From Syngnathus acus (taxonomy: Eukaryota > Chordata > Actinopteri > Syngnathiformes > Syngnathidae), in the NCBI RefSeq assembly GCF_901709675.1, contig NC_051105.1, positions 7,059,104 to 7,123,103 of the forward strand: 64,000 nucleotides of DNA, written 5' to 3'. Every line of letters starts with the position of its first letter. Positions within the stretch are counted from its first letter, which is position 1. The notes under the pieces were generated by a model. It had not been told where the DNA came from. It searched no databases and saw only the letters and a program-made list of their open reading frames with translations. Shown here one piece after another: positions 24,969 through 40,354 of the stretch. Both the position numbers and the translations under genes were made by a program.

Positions 24969-26619
24969 AAGGTTACCCACTTAGCGGTCGACGTGAGTGA
25001 GGAGTCACTTATATAAAGATAACGTTTGTAGGCGGTGCAGCAATTTCGCAAACACTGCTTGTACTGTTCATATTTTTTAACCACAAATGAGATGATTACA
25101 CCTGATTAAAAGTCACATTTCGCCCACACCTGTAATACCCTACTCTTAATCAATCTAAAAAATGGTAACACGAGAGTGACGAGACAGTCACCCAAAGAGC
25201 TTGATGCTGCTTTTATAAGCTGCTAACTATAACTTGAAAAATTGCTCTGGAACTGCTGCAACTGCTGGAAACAGATCTCTATCTGCTCTTTATTTTTGTC
25301 TCGTAAACTGCCCCCCCCCCCGATCCAAATGTTACCAGAACTGCCAAGCTAAGCAGAAAGCCTTTCATAGTCCACTCATCACCTCACTGTGGATACACCT
25401 TCAAGCATTTTGTCAGATATGGAGGCCTAGGTAGTAATGTTCAGGGATCACAGCTGGTCTGATTGATGCTGATGCCTTTGCTCCATCTCTAGCGGGGCCT
25501 GAGCGCCTTCAGGCTTCCCTGGAATTAAGTGTGCCGTTTGTTTTCTTCTTGTTGTTGCTGCTGTTGTTGTGACTGGGCTTTCACGAGCCCCCTCAAGTGT
25601 AAGCTAATGGGCGGCGTGGTCAAATCAGGACACGTTGGCTTCGAAACGAAGGAACGCACGTTTTTTTGTTTCCATGCAGAGGAAGGCCAGAGACGTTTTG
25701 CCTTTTTGAATTAATTTGCTGAAGCAAGGGATGAGTATGGGAAGGGAAATGTGTCGTAATAATAACGTCTTACAAATGCTGCGAGTCTCTTCTGCTTTTC
25801 TTCTTTTGTAATTTGCTGGACATTTTTAATCGGGTGCTTCCTTTTTAGAGCTCAGTTTGTCCTACTGGGAGACAGCGGAACAAAACGCATTGTACCTGCA
25901 TGAATTAAAACTGTTAGTTTAATTACAGAACCTCTGCTGTGGTTCATTAAGGTGAAGTCCCATAACAAAGATTATAGCAAGGTGAAAGAGTTAATCATTC
26001 CTTTTGAGGAACTTGGTCACCCCCTCTGGCTGTGCTCTCTTTGGTAATTGGGACAACACTGTTGTCTGTATTTCCCTCCATCGCTCTTGTTGCTACGTTA
26101 CCAAAGGGGAATTGGAGTAGCCACGGGCGGTGTTAGCAATTCAAGTTGGACGACCATACATACCTCATACCTGATGCAACATTGATTCCTAAGCAAGTAT
26201 TCCGGGTGCTGTTCAGTTTGCCCGGAAAGGAAAAACAGCTCGTAGGCTTAATCGTACAATCAAATTCCACCGCCACATTGGCAGAATCTGTCACTTGCTT
26301 TTTATAAGTATTTTGACTTCTTTTCATCTTGTATCACGGCTCTTTCGCCATCACGCTGCGGTTTGCCAGGTCACGAGAGGCACCACGTGGTTTTCTGATG
26401 AAAAACCAATCATATTTATTCCAGTAAGAAAATGTGAACCGTGTCTGCGCATGGTCATCGAGCAGACATTCTTGCTGTTTGTGTGGAACGGATAAAAAGA
26501 TGCGCCGTTGCAGTGATGTGAGTGCCGAGTCGTATTATTAATCCCGCTTCTATTTTTGTATCTGTCTCCAGGAGTGAGCCGAGCCTTCCAACAGACCTCC
26601 GCTGTTTCTTTGGGCTAAA

Positions 26620-31796
<5,177 letters not shown>

Positions 31797-34700
31797 CGGA
31801 ATTGGCCGGCGAATCGTTGGAATGTGCAGCAGACTGCCTTCTTTAGACATCAGCAAATGCTCTCTGTGCTCCTGGAGGGGGGGCGTGACATGTAGGTGGA
31901 GTTAAATACAACAACAACAAAAAAACTCACAGGAGCAACTACAAGGACAAAAAAAACGGACAAAGAAGGAGCGACTCACCACCATGCAGGGGTGAAGCCG
32001 TCAGACATGGAGCGTGTTGACGATGAGTCCAATTGGAGGCCGACGAAGACAACATTGGAGCTACCCCTGAGTTTTTATGAGGTGTCTCGTGAGGAAGCGC
32101 TACCATCCGCCACTCCTCCCTCCCGCCCGTAGCGGTGGTCCTCTGCAGCTCGGCCGCTTGGCAGGAAGGGTGACGTAATCGAAACGCATGCCAAGAGGCA
32201 GCCATTGATGGGAAGAAGGCTTGCAGAATTCCTCCCCGCAACTCAGCGGTGACACAATGAGGGTCAGCGACCATAGCGAAGCCTCGCTTCCGATGGAGGA
32301 CGGCTCGTCCGAAGACCCCCGTCGCCCCCCTACGTCCTTCTCTCCACAGATAGACTTGAAAGTGCGAAATGGTGGAGCGTGGAGTTTCTGGACACCAGTC
32401 CGCCCAAAAATACAAACCTCCCAAACCGGCCCAATTTGCTCAATAATTGGAAACAACACGGACAAAAAATGAGTGAAAAAGTGTGGTTTACAAAGAGAAT
32501 TTTTGCCCTTTTTTGGATGTACATGTAAAGAATGTAAAGATATGTAAATTAGATTAATACACAGACTTATATACTGTGTATATATGTTTATATACAGTCC
32601 ACCTTATTGACGTCACGTTAGGGGCTCACTAATGGCGAGAGCGGTCTTTGCTGACGGGCCGCAACGAGGCCGCTTTTTAATTCAAAACGTGTTTTTCCAG
32701 TGAAGGCACAAACGGCAAAATTTACGAAATCATCATGGTCGTCGTCGTCGTCTTCATGTTCGGTTGCGTGTTCACATTGCGTGTTGAATGGGCTGTACAA
32801 GGCCACACCTACCAAACTAGAAAACAGTTATGGCGGGTTAGCCTTTCCACATTTTTGTTTTTTGGGCACTTTTTCCCCCCCAAATCTGAATCCAATCCAA
32901 AATGTTAAATTTGTTTTTTACCGGTTTGAGCATAAAAAAAAACATTTCCAACTAGTTCCACTCTGCCCCTTTGTTCCTCTTCCATTCCTTTGCTGTCAAG
33001 TTGCGCTCAATGTGAAGTGCACTTTTTTTTCCCCTTTCCTCACAATGGCTTTCGCAATTTTTGGTTATAAGTGAAAGGCAGACAGTTTCTTTATCTCGCC
33101 CCTTTCATATTTTTTTTTTTTTCTGTCAGGTGTCACAATAGGATGTCAACGGGTGGTCCATCGTTTTTCTGACTTTTTCAGAGCCATTATTGTCTGTGTC
33201 AGACTGGGAAATTGGGCTGTGGGTTTGGTGGCCAATGTGGATGAAAGGCTGTGACAGCTACTATTACTATGTCTCTGGCGCACCCTGGTCCAGGGTGTGG
33301 TCACCCGTTTCAAGACAAAACATTCAAGTCGTTCAGTGTCTCAAATAAATCACTCTATTTTGATATCAGAACACTTGCGCATTCAATTGTCATTTCTTTG
33401 TTTTGTTCTTTTTAATCACACTTTTACAAATGGAAATGGTGAGTTCTCTGGTTTGTGAAACCGATTCCTCGTTTATTTGGAAAAATTTACATTTTTATTT
33501 GTAATAAAAAAATCTAAAATTTAGTAAAAGGGTTTAGGAAATGGCAAGTCAGTCCAATGTTGAACAGAGTGCCATTTTGAGCAATCAAAAAACACAACTG
33601 TTTCATGAAGCAAATTTGAAGCTTCGTTTTCCCATCAACAATAAACGGCCCAGTCTCATTACACCTTGACCATGCCCTTGCACAACACACCTCAATCACT
33701 AGCAATGTAAGAAACATGTTTGCTACTTTATAAGAATAAAAGCTAATAAACACACATAATTGGTAGAATACAGCCATGATGCTAAATAAAATAAAATAAC
33801 TTATTGAGCAGAAAAGACTTAACTGTGAGTCGCCAAGCAGAAACATTTACCGTTCTCAAGATCACTAGAAGCCACACAAGTGAATGAGAAAATGAGTTGT
33901 GTTACAGACGAAGGAGATCTACTGTTTTTTTTTTTCTTTTCTTTCTTTTTACCAGCTGTAGTTAAGTGCGATGTGACGTTGGCTAGTGCTTCCCTGACGT
34001 CCCCAAGGATTCCTCATCAGCATCTATATCGGCATAGTCTGGTAGCTCGCTGGATATGTGGATTTCAACTGTGCTAGATTCTGAACCTAGCGAGACAAAA
34101 CAGGGGAGGGGGCACCGTATTACTTATTTGTTTTAAATGCATTTTTCTTTTGCAAATGCATCCTGGGAAATACCTTTGCTAAATAAAAGACTAGGGTGGG
34201 AAATAAGGTGAGGTCATGACATTTTCTTTGAATGCATTGCATTGAATGCATTTGGCTAAAACAAAATGCCAAAATATTTCCCATCTTATAAATAAATGTG
34301 TACGCTAAGTTGTCATTTGTGGCCTGTGTCATGCAGAAAAATTAGAAATCATCATGTGTGGATAATTCAAAAAGCTCCAGACATGAGTGGAGAAAGATCA
34401 TGCCAGTAAACGAACTACAAGTGAAAGCGAGGTAAGCTAAAAACATGAAATGTTGCATGCTATAAATGTAGTGTTTTTGGTAAAAACAAGGGGGTAAGCA
34501 CTGCTAAATCCAGCATTCCAGTCAATGACAATTCCATGAAAAATTGCATATGAATGCACAAAAAAAAGAATGAAAGGAAATTACAATCAAAATGTTGCAC
34601 AACATATCAGTAATGTCAGAATATCATGGAAATATGTCCACTAGTAGTAATGGCCATATTAGGATTAAGGATTAGGATTTCCATCTGTTTTATTTTTTAT

Positions 34701-35685
34701 TTCTTAGAGCAGCCTCTACCGGTATCGTACTTGTATTTTATCAATAGAAAAAGTACAGTATCAAACTTCTATTGACCAGTTACTAGATAATTGACTTGAC
34801 TGCAACTCCTATTTTGTGTGTGTTTGTGTGCACATGTTTTTTGAGCAGTAAAATGTACCCCCCCCCCCGACCAAATTCCCCCAACAGTTCAACTCAGACG
34901 TGCTAATTCCAACCTTCTGCCTTCCATTATTTCACATGGGCGGAAAAAAAAATGCATGGAAATGGGACCAAATTAATCAAATGAATTAGTTCAACACATG
35001 CTGGTGTTATGAATGGTGTCATTTAATTCGGCTTTGGTAATTGCTTCAACATGTCTTTTTCTGGAGCAGGACATCACGTTGGCTGTCCCAGTGACGATTT
35101 CAATGTCAAGCCAAACAATGTGAGGAACAGAGACACAACACTGAGAGGGGGCAAAAAGGTTCGTGACAATCTCGGGAAGATTCCACTGCGTCAGATTGTA
35201 AATCTACTTTGCAAATGACTCACGAGCTTGAGACATATTGGGTGCTTTCACTGGACTGGACCGGAACATAATGGAATCATCTGTGTTATATTATTCTGAT
35301 TCATCATGAGCTGCTGGGATAACCATCACATGTCTCTGTCTTTTTTTTTTCCGTCCTAAGCAAAACAGGAAATGAAAAGCTAGATCCAAAGTGTGATGCA
35401 AGAGCAATCGTTTGCATCACACATTGTATTTTGTTTTGTGACCAACAAGGGATGTCAGAAAACTTTCAGGACTGGTGTCACAAAAGAGTTATTTCTTCTT
35501 CCAACTAAAATCTGATGGACAAATACGCAACAAACAGTTTGACTTTTTCCCCTTAAGTTTGGCATTTTTTTTCTTAAGGAAACCCTTGTCCAATTATGAG
35601 CACCCTAGGCGTTACATGGTGAATAAGAAGCGAATCGATCCGTGGAAAGCAAACAATTATACAGGATGTGACGTGTACTCCAAGT

Positions 35686-35691
35686 TTTATT
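35686..35691 (-). terminator. gpr143: candidate gpr143 polyadenylation signal
   Basis: The minus strand reads AATAAA about 140 bp after the gpr143 stop codon, a normal spacing. No other good signal is closer. Confidence 0.5.
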
Positions 35692-35701
35692 CTCATTATC
35701 T

Positions 35702-35716
35702 CCAGCAGAGGGCAGC
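35702..35716 (+). promoter_or_regulatory. CTCF-like motif between convergent genes
   Basis: CCAGCAGAGGGCAGC matches the CTCF core pattern CCASYAGRKGGCRS at every position. It lies 115 bp beyond the gpr143 stop codon, in the tail-to-tail gap with tbl1x. Function is inferred. Confidence 0.5.
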
Positions 35717-35829
35717 AACAGTACCGGTAAATACAAAAACTTGATCACAGTGTGCAGAGTTCTGCATAAATAAAACCTCACATTTTAGGATGTTCCGTCA
35801 AATACAATAAGCAGTCCATTCATCCGTCA

Positions 35830-38774
35830 TCACCAGCCCTCATACATCGGCGAGCTATTGGCGGCGCCGCGAGGCCAATTACCTTCTGAGAGGACGCTGA
35901 TGGCGTCGGACTGCGGCTGCCCGTTGCCGTTCATGTTTTTCTTGGCCTCCTGCACGTGGCTCTGGTAGAGCAGGGCCGTGCCCACCATGGAGTTGTGTCC
36001 CCCCGCATTGGCCACTGACGTGGAGGCTGACTCCCAGGCCAGCTCTCTCCTCCCCTGCGGGCTCAGGTCCACGTCGAAGCCCGTCCAGCCGTGAAAGGCC
36101 AATGTGTTGAGGAAGGCCTGCATGGGGTTCAAGATTCCCTGAGAATAAAAAAGACACACAGCAGTGAGGGTCTGCAGTATCAGGGCTATACCAACCTCAT
36201 TTTTAGGTATCGGGTCTTGTGAAGGCTACTGATACCAGGCACCGCTATGTAAGGCAAAACTAATTCAACAATATTTGTGGAAATCGTTATTCATAAAAGA
36301 TATGATTTTAAAAAAAAAAATCCCAAATGGTATTAGTGTGTTTTGAAATTTACCATGATGAACCATGTGATCAAGGCAGCATTTCTGGTATTCCTGAGGC
36401 TGCTGTCGTCGATGTTCCCCTGCATCTCCAGGTAGAAGAGAAGGCTCTCGTTGATGATGTTGGGACTCCAGCTGGAACATCACAACAATATGATTAGCAC
36501 ACATAAAATACTGAAAACGCTCTAATGAAGAAGACCAAAAACCTACCAAATAAAGAACACCAGCATAATTTTAAAGAAGCGTATCTTTATGGCGCTGGCT
36601 AGCCGCCGCTCATTTTCTGTGTAGATCCCTTGACGTCCTTTTAGCAACGATGTCACTGAATGAAGAATAAGAAAAGAATGCCTTTTTTTTATATTTGTAA
36701 ATTTGGGTTAGATAATTCTGATGTAGTTCAAAAAGCTGACCTGCAGATGTGGTCCGGTGGAAGAAGATGGGGTTGGCCACTAGGACTAAGAGCATGGGCG
36801 CATACGTGGTGACATAGTGAGGGATGGCGTGCTGGAAGCCTTGTTCACAGCTGAACAAATAGGAAATACACAAAAAGTTGAATATCACAGGACACTAAAA
36901 AAAAAATAAGAACATGGACATGTCTCATTAATGGTAATGAAATGCATGGACGTTAGCTTAGCATCGTGGAATTGATTCGCAAACATTGTGGAAGCTGAGC
37001 GTCAGGATCTTACTTTGAAATGGAAGGATAGTAGAGCATGGCTACACCCTCGATACAAAGCAGCAAAGCCAGACCCCATGTGATCATGTGGTACAGGATA
37101 ATGGTGCTGAGGGAGAAAGGGAACAAGTCATGGGACCACGCAACACATGCCGCAGCTCGGGTTTGATAATAAATCTCTTAACTAGTTCAAGTATGACTCC
37201 CTACTACGTACTAAGCAAGGAATTACATTCAGTCAAAAGAACTTTAAAAAGCCGGGGGGGGGGCTTCCAAACATTCCTGTAATTCTGCGTTTACACAAAT
37301 GACCACCAAGCACACTATTGTATTTGCACAATTTATAATCTACTAAACACGTTCACTACATATCCTATAATTGACGGTTTCTTTTAAAAACAATTGTATG
37401 CTCCACCTGATTCCTGCAGATGTCTTGACCACCAGGAAGACGTCGATGGCGTAACAAAAGGTCCACCAGAATGAAGCGCTGTAGAACAACTGGACCCACA
37501 TCTGCAAAGGTACAAGAGTGTGCCACCGAGCATCTTTAACCAACTGTGATTTGTATTTTTTTTTGGAGACAACTTACTGCGCTGCCGATACAGAAGACGT
37601 CCGGCCAAGTTTCTGTACTGTTGGCCTCGGAGATCTGTTCCACCGTGTTGGGCAGGCCCACCCAAAGAGAGGACCTCAAAATGATGCCTGGAGAGGTAAC
37701 GCAAAGTTATTCACCAGCAATGGATTATGAAGTAACCTCAAACTGGTTCATTAGCCAAACTAATGTCAGTCATCAAATAGGAGCGAGTTCATACGACATG
37801 TTTCCTCTAAAGGCATCTGGTTTCACTGACACTGTGCAATACCATCCATTTGAACAAATCAAATGCCACACCTCAAATAGACTCAAATAGTCTTCTCATT
37901 TCCCCTTTACTGTCAAACTGAAGTTTACAGTAACACCATCAAAGCTTAAATTTGAACAAATAAATGCCATACTTCAAATTGATGACTATTAGTTTCCCTT
38001 TACTACAAGTGATACATTCATTTGTTGCAATAGACTGGCATGTAAACATGACATTTGTGATGCTGGAATTTGCACGCCACATATCAAATAAATGCCCCCC
38101 TATTTTTGGTGACCAGTGTGGAAAAATTAGTTGGGTGAGGATCCACCTCAGCCACAACACAATAGGAATTAGCTGCATCAGAAACAAAATGAATGGATGG
38201 ATGATGTATTTTTGTGGGTGGATAGATTGATGGATGGATGCCAATTGCGCATATAATTCATACAACTGTACAAGATGGTTAAGTATCACATTATAACGAG
38301 ACATTTTAAAACAGTATTCATTGTAAGGGCTTCCCATTTTGAACTGCTTAGATGATGCAAGTGTACCTAATGTTGTGCATAACCACTACAGAAAACAACA
38401 CTTTTGCAGAAAATCAACTTGGATTAGAAGATACCCAAAAGTAGTTACAAAGTACGTCACTCTAAGTGTTAGAAAGAAAGAAAAAAAAGTTTGTATGATG
38501 CTAGCACGAAAAAGTCACCTGTGCATCCCAAAATGTCACACACGCTGATGATGAAGAGTATCCGTGATGAAGACGCGGGTCTGGGCAGCGGATACTGGCC
38601 GAGCCTCCTGTAGCCTTTTCTCTTGGGCAGAATCTGCAGCACGGTGAAAAGCACGCTCACGACCGCGCTGGCCGCTGTCACAACTCCGAACAAGAGCGGC
38701 TGGAAGGTGACCACCAGCTCGGTGGCCGCGTCCCGATTTGCGCAGCAGAACGTCTCCAGACGCGGTGACGCCAT
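35830..38774 (-). CDS. gpr143: G-protein coupled receptor 143 (ocular albinism 1), 8 exons, 399 aa
   Basis: Seven-pass receptor of melanosomes and pigment cells; in human, loss causes ocular albinism 1. Exons in coding order: 38774-38519, 37687-37578, 37501-37407, 37106-37014, 36850-36741, 36655-36547, 36471-36354, 36138-35830; total 1200 bp, all GT-AG and in phase. The start MASPRL-TFCC is as in human. Recognisable segments are the loop glycosylation site NST (human NHT), [18 protein letters not shown] (TM3), [20 protein letters not shown] (TM5 side), [15 protein letters not shown] (third cytoplasmic loop with its dileucine) and [15 protein letters not shown]. The tail keeps the WE pair (LAWES), which with the dileucine is known to sort the human protein to lysosomes and melanosomes. 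It is convergent with tbl1x as in human, and the E-box pair upstream fits MITF control. Confidence 0.95.
38125..38245 (+). repeat. L2-like 3' fragment with GGAT tail
   Basis: A worn copy of the element end ('aataggaattagctgcatca', 'aaaatgaatggatggatg') followed by GGAT-type repeats to about 38240. It lies antisense in gpr143 intron 1. Confidence 0.55.
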
Positions 38775-38864
38775 GACGGAGTCGGCCCGGCTAACTTCGA
38801 ACCGACACGGGAAGGGAAAGGGGGCAGGAAATCAAAGGAGTCCGCTTAGCCCAATTCTCGAAGT

Positions 38865-38915
38865 GATCACATGGTAGTGGGAGCGACATCATGTGCTTCC
38901 ATTTAATCCCCCTGC
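38865..38915 (-). promoter_or_regulatory. gpr143: gpr143 upstream E-box/M-box pair
   Basis: About 90-140 bp upstream of the gpr143 ATG lie TCACATG (38867-38873) and TCATGTGCT (38889-38897). The second matches the M-box (AGTCATGTGCT), the binding site of MITF, except for the first two bases. MITF is an established activator of mammalian GPR143, so direct MITF control is a reasonable inference. The whole 51-bp block recurs at 8016-8062. Confidence 0.6.
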
Positions 38916-39070
38916 AGTTGCGCTTCAACTATGAAAGCAGCAATGTGCATGCGGGGTGCAACGAGGTAACCTTTAATATAGATAATAATAATGAGATATA
39001 TTTACAAGTATTCACCAGAGAGACAGGTTTATATTCGACAAACTTTACACACACTTTTTCGTAGTAGTCG

Positions 39071-39205
39071 TTGTAATATTTAGAATAGAATAGAATAGAT
39101 CTTTATTGTCAATGTCACACATGTACAACGAAATTTAAAAAGTGCCAACCGATCAGTGCATAAAATAAAAAATAAATAGAATAAAAAGATAAAAAAAAAT
39201 ACAAG
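39071..39205. repeat. retroposon-like tail, family not assigned
   Basis: A (GAATA)n start, then 'gatctttattgtcaatgtca' and 'acaacgaaatttaaaaagtg', then A-rich simple sequence with AATAAA-like units. This text is common in fish genomes as an interspersed repeat end. I recognise the pattern but cannot name the family. Confidence 0.5.
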
Positions 39206-39553
39206 CTAAAAACCCACAGAAGAACATACACAGACATAAGCTTTTTTTTTTTTTTTAGCGGCATTTAATGTGTGTTTAGTCGTTTTTGCGTGCATGCATA
39301 TGTGCATGTCGTCATTGTTTTGATTTATACATTTAAATAATCTTCGCCCTCTTTTCTCTCTTGTGCAACACTGTTCTTTTGTAGATTTAATGTGAGTCGG
39401 AGAGTCAATTAGCAGCCCACTGCATTAGTGCACCACTATGGAGCTCATTAGTGTGTTATGTGACCTCTTGATAAGAACGATGGCGGAGTCTGACCAGCCA
39501 GTCAGGCTCGGCTCTTCCTTTTATGCACGGCTCGTTCCAAACACTCACTTATT

Positions 39554-39912
39554 ACAATTCCTTAATATTTAGTTTGAAATCAATTAATATTGCAGAATAG
39601 AATTCCTTGCAATGATATAGAACTTTTTTAGTGATTGACATTGGTTCAAGGCTCCATCCCAGGGCCCCCATTATTTTTTAATTCTCGTAAAATTTAAACT
39701 AATGTATTGTAATATTTCTTTCTTTAAAATACAGAGGTTTACAACAATTCCTTACATTTTTTTTTTAAAATCAATTCATATTGCAGAATAGAATTCCTTG
39801 CAATGATATTTAACTTTTTTAGTGATTGACATTGGTTCAAGGCTGCATCCCAGGGCCCCCATTATTTTTTAAATTCTCGTAAAATTTAAACTAATGTAAT
39901 ATTTCTTCTTGT
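39554..39912 (+). repeat. 190-bp tandem duplication, two copies
   Basis: Unit 1 starts at 39554 and unit 2 at 39744 (period 190). Shared text includes 'gcagaatagaattccttgca', 'agtgattgacattggttcaa' and 'cccagggcccccattatttt'. The copies differ by a few substitutions and small indels, and the second is shorter at its end. Confidence 0.93.
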
Positions 39913-40354
39913 TCACCTTGTCAATGGTGTCCTAATATGCCTTCCTCAAAACAATGAGTCATTTAACAAATCATTTTAATTGTTTTTTTTTTGTATTTCC
40001 AGGTGTTTTAAAGGAAAAACAGACCACTACTACAGTTGGGTTCACCAGACTCCTCCCATCTGTCTCCCACTACACATTTTTGGTGTCAAATGTCGACGCA
40101 ACTCCGACCTGCCCAGCCGCCTCCCTCTCGTTCGTGGGACCTCCATTGGCTGCGACACACCCACACCACCGAAACCGCCTGCTTCCTGGAGTCCAAATAG
40201 CTGCTCTGAACAGGAAATGACATCACAGCGCTTTTGTACATCGAGAACCAAAAACAAAATATGAGAAGCAGATGTGTTTTAGGCGTGTTTTGAAAAGAAG
40301 GGTAAAGTGGAGTGTGCAGAAGTGGTTTTAGTGCGTGGCTCATAGAGAAGAAGA

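Larger units (their letters stand above)
11812..26571 (+). other. tbl1x: large first intron of tbl1x (inferred)
   Basis: About 14.8 kb with no host coding exon. It contains a 53-bp tandem duplication, an antisense LINE relic, a hAT-like element, an L2-like fragment, two X-box-like sites, G-runs (for example near 20443) and unique, moderately GC stretches (about 20.7-23.1 kb and 25.9-26.1 kb) that look like possible regulatory DNA. If the first exon assignment is wrong, this is partly intergenic. Confidence 0.5.
31797..35829. other. tbl1x 3' UTR and tbl1x-gpr143 convergent intergenic region
   Basis: No protein gene is recognisable in these 4 kb. The first part is presumably the tbl1x 3' UTR; AATAAA at 33344-33349 is a candidate signal, but the true end is unknown. 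A short L2-like scrap (caccctggtccagggtg) lies near 33280. The right part holds the gpr143 3' UTR and a CTCF-like motif. Overlapping open frames at 31.9-32.5 kb, on both strands, follow locally raised GC content and match nothing I know. Confidence 0.7.
38916..40354. other. gpr143-asb9 divergent intergenic region
   Basis: AT-rich, with a retroposon-like tail (39071-39205) and a 190-bp tandem duplication (39554-39912). An acceptor-like 'tttttgtatttccag' near 40002 could open an asb9 5' UTR exon, but this is weak. This is where the two human-defined synteny blocks meet. Confidence 0.6.

Noticed and set aside
31896-32472. Overlapping open frames of 78-161 codons on both strands after tbl1x
   Set aside because: They overlap one another in several frames, follow local GC content, lie in the presumed 3' UTR and match no family.
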